Shown here piece by piece: positions 29,473-36,733 of a stretch of 64,000 nucleotides of DNA (within the stretch, counting starts at the first letter, position 1; every line of letters begins with the position of its first letter). Location of the stretch: positions 1 to 64,000 of the forward strand of contig NZ_SGXM01000003.1 of assembly GCF_004217045.1 (NCBI RefSeq). The letters are read 5' to 3'. Origin of the DNA: Cupriavidus agavae. GTDB lineage: Bacteria; Pseudomonadota; Gammaproteobacteria; Burkholderiales; Burkholderiaceae. Below the pieces are notes generated by a model. The model ran no database searches and was not told the origin of the DNA. It was given only the letters and a program-made list of their open reading frames with translations. The position numbers and the translations under genes are program-made.

Positions 29473-29880
29473 ATGAAAAACTATCGCATTCTTACTCATA
29501 CGCTTCTTCCATCGCGCCTATGCGAGTTCAGCGAACTGACTGACCTTTATGGAACGCTTAATATCGCGATAACGACGCAGACCGACAACGAAATATCCAT
29601 CAAATTTGATGACTATCTCTTCTACAGCAAACAGGATGAGGGCGACGCTTTGAAGACGTTGAAGGAACTAAAGAAGTTTGACCTTCTGGGAAACACTTTG
29701 ATTCGCGCCGACGGGTCAACTCTTCTAAGGTGGTTCTCCAGAGAGACATTCTCCATTCGCAATAGCCGCGTTATGCAACATTACATAATACTGACCAATA
29801 ACGATATTATTAATGTTCTTTCACTTTCGGAACCCGAAATAAGCGAAGTCAAGAAGGGGGCCGTCGCACCACCTCTTTGA
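29473..29880 (+). CDS. Probable cognate immunity protein of the hemagglutinin toxin
   Basis: A 135-residue small protein starting two bases after the hemagglutinin stop codon, on the same strand. It is AT-rich relative to the upstream gene. No signal peptide or membrane helix is seen. The position directly after the toxin tip, the size and the composition are those of a CdiI-type immunity gene; the biochemical activity it blocks is unknown. Residues 56-65 (GDALKTLKEL) recur, with only synonymous differences, in a gene remnant at 33533-33562, showing that this immunity family was present at least twice in the locus. Confidence 0.7.
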   Translation: MKNYRILTHTLLPSRLCEFSELTDLYGTLNIAITTQTDNEISIKFDDYLFYSKQDEGDALKTLKELKKFDLLGNTLIRADGSTLLRWFSRETFSIRNSRVMQHYIILTNNDIINVLSLSEPEISEVKKGAVAPPL

Positions 29881-29909
29881 ACTTGCATGATAAAGCAGGG
29901 AAAATCACC

Positions 29910-30593
29910 ATGACTGCTGAAGGGAGCATCGCGTTTTCCTTGGTCGAGGACACATTTCTCGACGGCAGGCTATACAGGTTCGACTCGCAATCCAGCTACG
30001 GCAATCTCAAAATTGGAATAATGGAGTGGCTCGTCACGGTCTTCTACATCGAAGACAAGACCCCACATTTCACCCACTGTCTAGCTAAAGCATGGAGAGT
30101 CGTAACTCATGCCGTTCCCAGCGCTAAATTCTGGCTGGTCTATGGAGATCCCGGCTGGCGGCCGAATAATCGCATCGCGCGATACAAGCGACTACTTAAG
30201 AATCCGCAAGTCAAAGCACTATGCGCTAGCAACACAGAGGAACCTTTCGAAATCTTGTTAGAAACGCAAGATGGAATTAAATACTCCATAGCCGTCCCCG
30301 TTACCTTCGACAAGCTTGGCGAGCTTACTTGGTTCTTTGACATAAGCAAATCCTCCTTCTTGGTAGCCTCTGCATCACAACTTGATTGGACGGAACTACT
30401 AAACCGGGGGGTACCGTCTCCACGAGACTGGGATAACTGTCATGAGTTGGTCGCACCGATTGTTGATAGCGGTGGCGTCATCTTCCGGCGCTTCGGGTTC
30501 TTCGATGACACCAACGTCGGAGTGCAGGCACTCGCATCGTCGGCATTGGTTAGGCTCATTCGGGGAAACGAGAGAGATCCATATGAATCATAA
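29910..30593 (+). CDS. Hypothetical protein, probable orphan immunity protein
   Basis: A protein of 227 residues from the ATG at 29910 (MTAEGSIAFSLVE), preceded by AGCAGGG. A TTG at 29877 overlapping the previous stop could add 11 residues. I do not recognise the family. It is Trp/Phe-rich, has no signal peptide and lies directly behind the hemagglutinin/immunity pair. Its C-terminus (GGVIFRRFGFFDDTNVGVQA) is matched by a remnant at 30870-30923, which is fused to a toxin pre-domain. This points to an immunity role for a toxin tip that has been displaced. Confidence 0.55.
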   Translation: MTAEGSIAFSLVEDTFLDGRLYRFDSQSSYGNLKIGIMEWLVTVFYIEDKTPHFTHCLAKAWRVVTHAVPSAKFWLVYGDPGWRPNNRIARYKRLLKNPQVKALCASNTEEPFEILLETQDGIKYSIAVPVTFDKLGELTWFFDISKSSFLVASASQLDWTELLNRGVPSPRDWDNCHELVAPIVDSGGVIFRRFGFFDDTNVGVQALASSALVRLIRGNERDPYES

Positions 30594-30869
30594 GTCGGCA
30601 CATCAAATTATCGGCCAATCCCGAGAACCGTTACCTAGTCATAAGTTAATGAAACCGAGCTGTAGCGCATCGCCTGTCCATAGTATCCACCGACCACAAG
30701 GCGGGGTTAATCTTGGTGCGCTTAAACATCGAATCGTCACTTGATTTTGGTGCAAATCGGATATCGACGAAATAAATGCTTGATAACTGGAGGAGTTGGA
30801 GCCGCTGGAATCGATTGATAAGGCGCGCAAGAAGCTTCTACAGACTGACGAATGAAACTTGGGGTTAGC
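30594..30869. other. Degenerate spacer with immunity-gene debris
   Basis: I see no intact gene in these 276 bp. A 53-codon frame beginning at 30583 is unconvincing. The right half contains the end of a lost immunity gene, reading ELEPLESIDKARKKLLQTDE and then a stop at 30852-30854, which is the first copy of the 56-bp direct repeat. Confidence 0.5.
30804..30859 (+). repeat. 56-bp exact direct repeat, copy 1
   Basis: Begins GCTGGAATCGATTG and ends AATGAAACT. It is identical over 56 bp to 32406-32461. Both copies encode the same immunity-protein C-terminus (LESIDKARKKLLQTDE then stop) in the same relative frame. The 1.6 kb between the copies contains the orphan toxin tip and two immunity genes. 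Confidence 0.9.
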
Positions 30870-30923
30870 AGGGTTATTTTCCCACGCTTCGGTTTTGACG
30901 ATTCCGATGTTGGCGTGCAGGCA
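30870..30923 (+). pseudogene. C-terminal remnant of an immunity gene like 29910-30593
   Basis: The frame reads GVIFPRFGFDDSDVGVQA, close to the C-terminus of the intact 227-residue protein just upstream (GVIFRRFGFFDDTNVGVQA). No start codon or upstream body is present. It continues without a stop straight into the toxin pre-domain remnant beginning at 30927, so this is a recombination junction between an immunity tail and a toxin tip. Confidence 0.7.
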
Positions 30924-30926
30924 CGT

Positions 30927-31312
30927 GTCCCGTTGCAGGTGATGGAGGGGGTGGGGGGCGATATTCTCGGGGGGCGAAGAGGAGGCTGAGGTCGGGATCA
31001 ACGTTCCTCCCAACATGTCGCCTCCAGGAGCGGGAAGACGGCGTGCTTTCCGAGAAGCAAAACGCGCGTCTGGTATTCCGACGAGTCAACAGCCCGAAGC
31101 ACAACAAGTATTAGAGAAATCAATACAGGACGGCAAGCAAAGGTATGGCGTTAAGGATGGAAAAATATATGAGTTCCAACCCGACAACGTTGGAGGTTGG
31201 CTCGGATACCCGGTTTTCAGGCATAGAACCTTCCGTGGAAGTTCTCCGAGAGTTCGTGCGTAGAGGAGATCTAACGAAACCGCAGTATGGGAAGATTCGG
31301 AGAGGAAAATGA
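30927..31312 (+). pseudogene. Orphan hemagglutinin C-terminal toxin cassette, two frameshifts
   Basis: This is a displaced CdiA/FhaB C-terminus without the hemagglutinin body. It starts with VPLQVMEGVG, matching IPLQVVEGLG of the main protein (about residues 2474-2483). It then reads IFSGGEEEAEVGINVPP, MSPPGAGRRRAFREAKRASG, IPTSQQPEAQQVLEKS, EFQPDNVGGWLGYPV and SGIEPSVEVLREFVRRGD through to KIRRGK and a stop. The AFREAKR..IPTSQQP block is a toxin-associated segment I recall from many polymorphic toxins. Joining the pieces needs one base fewer in the G6 run (30953-30958) and one fewer in the T4 run (31214-31217). The stop overlaps the next ATG (ATGA, 31309-31312). Confidence 0.75.
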
Positions 31313-31812
31313 TCTACAGGTTACGCATGATATTCGAAGCATTGAAATCGGCATCACCTTTGGATTTGGGCTTCAGCCCGGATTCCAAGCTGGGATCGAT
31401 AAAGTTAGTGATCGACCATTTGTCTTCCGAAGACTGTTTTGAAATCTTGAACCTAAACTGGAATGTCGCTGAGCCTTTGGAATGGTTTCGAAAGAATGGT
31501 TATCAAATTCTTAACGAGCCATTGCCCCCATTCATCGGATGGAAAGGGTCGATATATAAATCCATACTCGAATTCTGGGAGAGAGAAGACACCACGGATT
31601 TTGAAGACGATTGCACGTACCAATACAGGACACGGCACCATATGTGCTTTGGTTTTCGAGGCGTCCAGATTCCTGCCATTTACCTTGGAACTGGCCCCAA
31701 CGGTTGGGAAGTTTCGGGCGTAAGGGACGGAACGCCATACGTTTACCAGGTTGATCTCCCCATGTTCCTAGAGAGCCTCAATACCCTGCCTTACAATCTG
31801 AAAGTAAAATGA
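31309..31812 (+). CDS. Immunity protein for the orphan toxin cassette
   Basis: A 167-residue protein whose ATG overlaps the stop of the orphan toxin (ATGA), the classic coupling of toxin and immunity. No signal peptide. The C-terminal half (YRTRH, FGFRG, YLGTGPNGWEVSG, VYQVDLPMFLE) is clearly paralogous to the gene at 33675-34172, which sits at the far end of the array. AT-rich compared with the chromosome. The family has no name that I can assign. The coupling supports an immunity role although its toxin is now frameshifted. Confidence 0.68.
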   Translation: MIYRLRMIFEALKSASPLDLGFSPDSKLGSIKLVIDHLSSEDCFEILNLNWNVAEPLEWFRKNGYQILNEPLPPFIGWKGSIYKSILEFWEREDTTDFEDDCTYQYRTRHHMCFGFRGVQIPAIYLGTGPNGWEVSGVRDGTPYVYQVDLPMFLESLNTLPYNLKVK

Positions 31813-32120
31813 TGAAGATTAGGAAACTCTTGGACATACGCGAGCGTTCGATTCGCTACGGCTCCGTATTCCGTGTCCTGGGTAAATGGCCTTACGAACC
31901 CCTCGTAGATTTTCTACTTGTGTATTCTCCCGGCTGCGATAGGAAAAGCAATCTTGTAGTAAGCACTGGCCATAAGGCCGGATTGATTATGGAACGCCTT
32001 CCTCTCGAGTCGTCCCTTGAGCATGGAGCAAATGGAATATCAACCAAATGGGCTATCAGCAATTGGGATGAATGGATTTATCCGGACTGCCCCATCGAAG
32101 ACGTGTTCGTAATAGATTGA
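31809..32120 (+). CDS. Small probable immunity protein (possibly Imm45-like)
   Basis: A 103-residue protein whose start (ATGATG at 31809) overlaps the previous stop by four bases, so the two are translationally coupled. Visible features are RYGSVFRVLGKWPYEPLVDF, a KAGLIMERLPLES segment and a C-terminal NWDEWIYPDCP. From memory this pattern resembles the Imm45 immunity family; I hold that assignment loosely. No signal peptide or membrane helix. Confidence 0.55.
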   Translation: MMKIRKLLDIRERSIRYGSVFRVLGKWPYEPLVDFLLVYSPGCDRKSNLVVSTGHKAGLIMERLPLESSLEHGANGISTKWAISNWDEWIYPDCPIEDVFVID

Positions 32121-32221
32121 TATCAGATCAATTAGTCTCATAGCCAACTTCCAGGGGGAATGCAGCGCCGCCTCATAGTCATGTGTGCAAGAGCGCTACA
32201 CAAATTGTACCTAACATAATA

Positions 32222-32457
32222 ATGGCCCAAGACGTCGAAACAAAAATTCTTATCGCTAGTGATCTTGATTTCGATGAATTGGTCGCCGGGATCTATTTGA
32301 ACGAAGTCTTCTTAGCATTGCTGAGCCAGGATAATGGCAAAGAAAACCTAGACATAATTTTTCAGACAGTCCCGACAGAATCGAAAAGATTCCTCTCTCC
32401 TGGCTGCTGGAATCGATTGATAAGGCGCGCAAGAAGCTTCTACAGACTGACGAATGA
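32222..32457 (+). pseudogene. Frameshifted small immunity gene
   Basis: Begins MAQDVETKILIASDLDFDEL and continues to ENLDIIF in one frame. The rest (SDSPDRIEKIPLSW, LLESIDKARKKLLQTDE, stop) is in the next frame. One extra T in the T5 run at 32358-32362 would join them into an intact protein of about 78 residues. The C-terminus is the second copy of the 56-bp repeat. It resembles small beta-rich immunity proteins seen behind CDI toxins; the family is unnamed here. Confidence 0.65.
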
Positions 32458-32461
32458 AACT
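32406..32461 (+). repeat. 56-bp exact direct repeat, copy 2
   Basis: Identical to 30804-30859. Here the repeat forms the C-terminal codons of the frameshifted immunity gene, so this is probably the parental copy and 30804-30859 the truncated duplicate. Confidence 0.9.
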
Positions 32462-32487
32462 GCGAATGACAGTACGGGAGATCAGAT

Positions 32488-32943
32488 ATGGAACAAAATA
32501 ATAAACGGATACTTAATACCAACGAGATTCAAATCTTACTTTTTTTTTTGCAGAACAACGGCCAGCTAAATCGAACGACGATCAATGATAAGGGGTGGGG
32601 CATCGCCGAACTCGATGACAAAGCATTGTTCGATGAAGATGCCGAAAACATCGGCAATGCCTTTGCCGCAGGAGGGGCTGCTGAATTCTTCGTTGCGAAG
32701 ATCGACGATCTGGTCGGGGCGTCGTACCCCGTGGAATCGTTCGCCTTCTCGGCTTCGCTAAGAGGCGTCGAGCAGTTCCAAACCGACCCTTGGCTTGAAC
32801 TCAATCTCGAGGACTGCCTATTCTTCAGTTTTCCAATCTTTGGCTTGGTATATCGACCCGGATGGGTAAAGACAACCTACGTTGCCGGACGAGAAGATTT
32901 CGTAGTACGGGCCAGCGCCGCACCCGGTTGGAAACGAAAATAG
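32488..32943 (+). CDS. Hypothetical protein in the immunity array, with a T10 tract
   Basis: A 151-residue acidic, cytoplasmic-looking protein with a conserved-looking core (KGWGIAELDDKALFDEDAENI and QTDPWLELNLEDC). I do not recognise a named family. Codons 18-21 lie on a run of ten T residues (32540-32549) that keeps the frame open as sequenced; a gain or loss of one T would abolish the protein. The location inside the toxin/immunity array suggests an orphan immunity gene. Confidence 0.55.
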   Translation: MEQNNKRILNTNEIQILLFFLQNNGQLNRTTINDKGWGIAELDDKALFDEDAENIGNAFAAGGAAEFFVAKIDDLVGASYPVESFAFSASLRGVEQFQTDPWLELNLEDCLFFSFPIFGLVYRPGWVKTTYVAGREDFVVRASAAPGWKRK

Positions 32944-33027
32944 CAGGCGGGAATCGAAAAAGGCTTAAACACTTCTCCAGATGAAGTAGATTCCTCGATA
33001 AAGGTCGAGTGAGAGAGGCGTTTCGAC

Positions 33028-33530
33028 ATGAAGTTCCAAATAGTAAAGATTATGCAAAAACCTAAATGGACATACGAAAATTTTGTCGAAGCCAACCCCG
33101 AAAAAAATTCTCCTGGTCTGACTATTTACATGCCACGAGCACACACCTCGATCTTCAAGGCGACGCATATCTCGCGTTCTTTGAGCTATTCCGCCCACGT
33201 TTTATAGAAGTTGATGGCGTTATATTCGTTTCGGAACTCTTCTCTCGTAAAGAATACGACGAATCCCTTGCCAGAGGTCGCACCTCGTTGACCATACAGC
33301 CCTGGATGAATATGTTGGAGATTACCGCACTGTTCAACTCCATTGAGCTCAAAGATGCCAAGCGGATAGCGGATGCAGTCAGCCATTCGTGGAATGACAA
33401 ACTGATAGCCGAGTTCGGATCCAACTCCATTCAGGCACAAGTTATCGTAGAAGAAGCACAGGACGAGGTTTTTGTAACCGTCGGACAATTCCAGACGGCT
33501 TCCGGTCGATCTAAAGCTCACTCGGGGTGA
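33028..33530 (+). pseudogene. Hypothetical immunity-array gene, frameshifted at an A7 run
   Basis: An ATG at 33028 with a good ribosome binding site (GAGAGAGG, 33011-33018) opens a frame reading MKFQIVKIMQKPKWTYENFV up to NPEK, where it meets A7 (33101-33107). The long remainder (FSWSDYLHATSTHLDLQGD onward to a stop at 33528-33530, about 140 residues) is in another frame. One extra A would join them. The separation of the start and RBS from the body argues for a real lesion or a base-calling error. No family recognised. Confidence 0.55.
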
Positions 33531-33532
33531 GG

Positions 33533-33562
33533 GGCGATGCCTTGAAGACGCTAAAGGAACTG
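33533..33562 (+). pseudogene. Remnant of a second copy of the main immunity gene
   Basis: Thirty bases encode GDALKTLKEL, identical in protein to residues 56-65 of the immunity protein at 29473-29880. The DNA differs at 5 of 30 positions, all of them silent. Nothing further of that gene is visible to the right. The silent divergence shows that this is an old paralogue, not a recent duplication. Confidence 0.6.
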
Positions 33563-33674
33563 AATGCACCCCATCACAAAACCTGCCAAACCACCCACTT
33601 CATGACCTCCGTCATGGACAGCCTGCGCAACACGCAGGAAATTGGCGCTTCCATTCAGCCAACTTCTGCGCGCC

Positions 33675-34172
33675 ATGACCACCATCTACCGACTGGTCCT
33701 CGAATTCCAGCCGTTTCCCGTGATCTCCCCGCTCGTGCTCGGCTTCCCCGAGGACGCGTTGACCGGGACGATTACGCTGCGCGTCGACAACGCCGTGACG
33801 TACGAATTCAGCGAGATCATGACGGTGAAATGGGACTACCGGGAGCTGGTGGCGTGGTTCACGCGGAACCGTGAGGCGCTGATCGAGGAGCGGTTGCCGG
33901 CGTTCATTGGCTGGCGGACGTCGATCTTCGAGTCGATGCAGCAGTTCTACAGGGACGACGATGCGCTCGATGCGCAGGACGACGAGGCTTTCGAGTACCG
34001 CACGCGGCATCAGTTGAACTTCGGGCTACGGGGGCTGGAAGTGGCGCCAACTTATCTGGGGAGGGGTCCGAACGGCTGGGAGGTTTCCGGGGAGAGGAAT
34101 GGCAAGCCGTTCGTCTATCGCATCGATCTTCCGGGCTTTCTTGAACGGTTCCGGGAGGCGCGCGCCGCCTGA
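33675..34172 (+). CDS. Immunity-family protein, GC-rich paralogue of 31309-31812
   Basis: A 165-residue protein (from MTTIYRLVLEFQPF at the ATG 33675). It shares with the orphan-toxin immunity protein an N-terminal layout and the segments PAFIGW, YRTRH, FGLRG, YLGRGPNGWEVSG and FVYRIDLPGFLE. Unlike its AT-rich paralogue it has chromosome-like GC and codon use, so the two have different histories. It is the last gene of the array before the two-component system. A role in immunity is inferred from the paralogy. Confidence 0.65.
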   Translation: MTTIYRLVLEFQPFPVISPLVLGFPEDALTGTITLRVDNAVTYEFSEIMTVKWDYRELVAWFTRNREALIEERLPAFIGWRTSIFESMQQFYRDDDALDAQDDEAFEYRTRHQLNFGLRGLEVAPTYLGRGPNGWEVSGERNGKPFVYRIDLPGFLERFREARAA

Positions 34173-34295
34173 CGCCCCATTCATGCGCCTTTATCTGACG
34201 CAGGCACTTCCGCCGTCAGCCAACTGAAAGGCAAGCCGGGAAACTCTCGGTACAATCCGTGACATTGTTACAACCGCTCAAAGTCACGGTCCGCC

Positions 34296-35000
34296 ATGCG
34301 TATCCTGCTGATCGAAGATGACCGTCAAATCGCCAGCGGCGTGGAGGCTGGCCTGTCGCGGGCTGGGCACCAGGTGCGCGTGGTGCATGACGGCGTCTAT
34401 GCCACCGACCATCTGCTCAAGGAGCAGCATGACCTCGTGATCCTCGACCTCGGACTGCCCGGGATCGACGGCATGACCCTGCTGGCGCGCTATCGGGCGC
34501 GCAATCGCACCACCCCGGTGATCATCCTGACCGCGCGGGACGAACTTGAAGACAAGCTGTCGGGCCTCAATGCCGGGGCTGACGATTATCTGGTCAAGCC
34601 GTTCGCGCTGCCCGAGCTGGAAGCACGCGTGCGCGTGCTGCTGCGGCGCAGCCAGCATGGCGAGGCGGCGCCCGAGCGCGATGTGCGGCTGGGCCGGCTG
34701 CGGCTGTCGGGCAACGACCGCCGGATGTTTGTCGACGGCCGACCGCTTGAACTGTCGCCGCGTGAGTTCGCGGTGCTCGAACTGCTGCTGCAGCGCCAGG
34801 GCCGTGTGGTCAGCAAGGCGCAACTGCAGGATCACCTGGCCACGTTTGCGCATCCGGCTGGCGAAGGCGGCGATACCGTCGGCGATACGGCGATCGAGGT
34901 TTATGTGCACCGCGTGCGCAAGAAGCTCGAAGAGGCCGATGTGGAGATCGTCACCGTGCGCGGCTTCGGATATCTGTTGCAGATCCGTGGCGGACACTGA
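34296..35000 (+). CDS. OmpR-family response regulator (TctD/QseB-like)
   Basis: A 234-residue two-component regulator. The receiver domain has the acidic pair ED (residues 7-9), phospho-acceptor Asp51 in LVILDLGLPG, and conserved Lys in YLVKPF. A winged-helix DNA-binding domain follows, with VYVHRVRKKL and VRGFGYLL. It precedes its sensor kinase by 52 bp. The kinase's N-terminal sensor type suggests the TctD group, which controls tricarboxylate uptake; a tctCBA operon lies 15 kb downstream in this window, but a regulatory link is only a guess. Confidence 0.9.
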   Translation: MRILLIEDDRQIASGVEAGLSRAGHQVRVVHDGVYATDHLLKEQHDLVILDLGLPGIDGMTLLARYRARNRTTPVIILTARDELEDKLSGLNAGADDYLVKPFALPELEARVRVLLRRSQHGEAAPERDVRLGRLRLSGNDRRMFVDGRPLELSPREFAVLELLLQRQGRVVSKAQLQDHLATFAHPAGEGGDTVGDTAIEVYVHRVRKKLEEADVEIVTVRGFGYLLQIRGGH

Positions 35001-35052
35001 GCCCCTTCCGGCGCGCCGGCCCCGCTCCAGGCGCGCCCGCTGACGTCCCGCC

Positions 35053-36723
35053 ATGTGGCCGCGTTCGCACTCCTCCTCCGCCCAGCCCGGCGAATCCACC
35101 ACGCGGGGCCGGCACCGGCGCGGCAATGCCATGCTGCGTGGCACCTCGAACCCGAGTCTGCGGGTCCACCTGCTGCGTGCGCTGGCCACGCCGTTGTTCG
35201 CGCTGGTGCTGACCAGCGGATCGCTATCCTACTGGCTGGCCGCGCACTACACCACGCAGGTATTCGACCGGGCGCTGTATGGCGTGGCGAACAATATCGC
35301 GCAGCAGATCCGTATTGCCGGGCCGCGCCTGGAACAGGATATCCCGGCCATTGCCCAGACGTTGGTCGAGGCGGAAGGTTCCGATCGCATCTACTGGCGC
35401 ATCCATGGCCCTGACGGGCTGATCGGCGGCATGGATACCTGGCTCGGCTATGGCACGGGCCAGACCTCGCTCCATGACGCCCGGCTGTTCTACGCATGGT
35501 TCAGCGGCCGCCAGGTGCGTGCCGTGCGGCTACCGGTCAGCCTGCCGAGCACCGCCAGCGATGAACTGGGGACCACCGCCGAGCCGCAGTTGCCGCGCGG
35601 GCCCATCGTTGTCGAAGTGGCCGAGTTGCTGGACCGGCGCGAGACGGCGGCCAACGAAATCCTGCTGTCGGTGTCGGTGCCGCTGATCCTGCTGCTGCTG
35701 GTGGGCAGCCTGATCCTCTCGCACGTGCTCAAGGAAGAGCTGGTGCCGCTGCAGATCCTGACCGACAAGCTGAACCGCCAGACCGCGCGCTCGATGGCGC
35801 CGCTCGACGAATCCCAGGTGCCAGCCGAGGTGGAGCCGCTGATCCGGGGCCTGAACGCGTTGCTGTCGCGGCTGCGCGACGCACTCGACGCCCAGCGCAA
35901 GTTCATTGCCGACGCGGCCCATCAGTTGCGCACCCCGCTGACCGCCGTCAAGCTGCACGCGGACCGGGCCGTCGAAGCCGATACCCTGGACGTGGCCCGC
36001 CATGCCCTGCGCGAGGTACAGACCGCCGCCGATCGCGCCGTGCGGCTGTCGAACCAGTTGCTGTCGCTGGCGCGCGCCGAGCCGGGCCTGTCGCTGGAGC
36101 GGCTCGGGCCGGTGGAACATTTCGACCTGGCGGAACTGGCGTTCGAGGTAGGTGCGGAATGGGTGCCGCAGGCGCTGGCGCGGCGCGTGGATCTCGGATT
36201 CGAGGTACTGCCCGGCCCCACCTTCACGGGCGGCGCCCCGGCCATGGTGCGCGGCAACCGGCTCCTGATGCGCGAGGCGCTGTCGAATCTGGTCGACAAC
36301 GCGGTGAAATACGTGCCAGCCGGCGGCCGGATCACGGTACGGGCGGGCGGCGAGGCGATGGGCCATCGCGGCATGGCCGTGGTGATGGTCGAGGACAACG
36401 GCCCCGGCATCGCACTGGCGCGCCGTGAGGAAGTCTTCAAACGCTTCTTCCGGGGCGATCACACGCCAGGCGCCCAGCCAGTGCAGGCGGCGCCGAGCGG
36501 CGCGGGCCTGGGGCTGGCCATCGTCCATGAAATCGTGACGCTGCACCAGGGCACGATTCGCATCGAGGATGCCCCGGCGCCTCATCCCTCCGCCGTGCCG
36601 GCAGCTACCCCGGTCATGGCCGGGACCGACGAAGGCGTCGTGCGCGACGCGCAGGAGCGCCGCGCGTCGATGCGCTTCGTGATCCGGATCCCCTGCGAGG
36701 CACCCGGCACCGCCATGGCCTGA
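35053..36723 (+). CDS. Sensor histidine kinase (TctE-like)
   Basis: A 556-residue inner-membrane kinase. A first membrane helix (LFALVLTSGSLSYWLA, about 50-65) and a second (LLLLVGSLILSHVL, about 213-226) frame a periplasmic 2CSK-type sensor region. It is followed by a HAMP-like segment, a HisKA domain with His290 in AAHQLRTPL and an ATPase domain with N-box NLVDNAVKY, G1 DNGPGIA and GAGLGLAIV. The start is uncertain: 35053 gives an unusual Ser/Arg-rich leader, while the ATG at 35131 (MLRGTSNPSLRVHLLRAL) would remove 26 residues and start closer to the first helix. It pairs with the upstream regulator. Confidence 0.88.
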   Translation: MWPRSHSSSAQPGESTTRGRHRRGNAMLRGTSNPSLRVHLLRALATPLFALVLTSGSLSYWLAAHYTTQVFDRALYGVANNIAQQIRIAGPRLEQDIPAIAQTLVEAEGSDRIYWRIHGPDGLIGGMDTWLGYGTGQTSLHDARLFYAWFSGRQVRAVRLPVSLPSTASDELGTTAEPQLPRGPIVVEVAELLDRRETAANEILLSVSVPLILLLLVGSLILSHVLKEELVPLQILTDKLNRQTARSMAPLDESQVPAEVEPLIRGLNALLSRLRDALDAQRKFIADAAHQLRTPLTAVKLHADRAVEADTLDVARHALREVQTAADRAVRLSNQLLSLARAEPGLSLERLGPVEHFDLAELAFEVGAEWVPQALARRVDLGFEVLPGPTFTGGAPAMVRGNRLLMREALSNLVDNAVKYVPAGGRITVRAGGEAMGHRGMAVVMVEDNGPGIALARREEVFKRFFRGDHTPGAQPVQAAPSGAGLGLAIVHEIVTLHQGTIRIEDAPAPHPSAVPAATPVMAGTDEGVVRDAQERRASMRFVIRIPCEAPGTAMA

Positions 36724-36733
36724 GCCGAACGGC

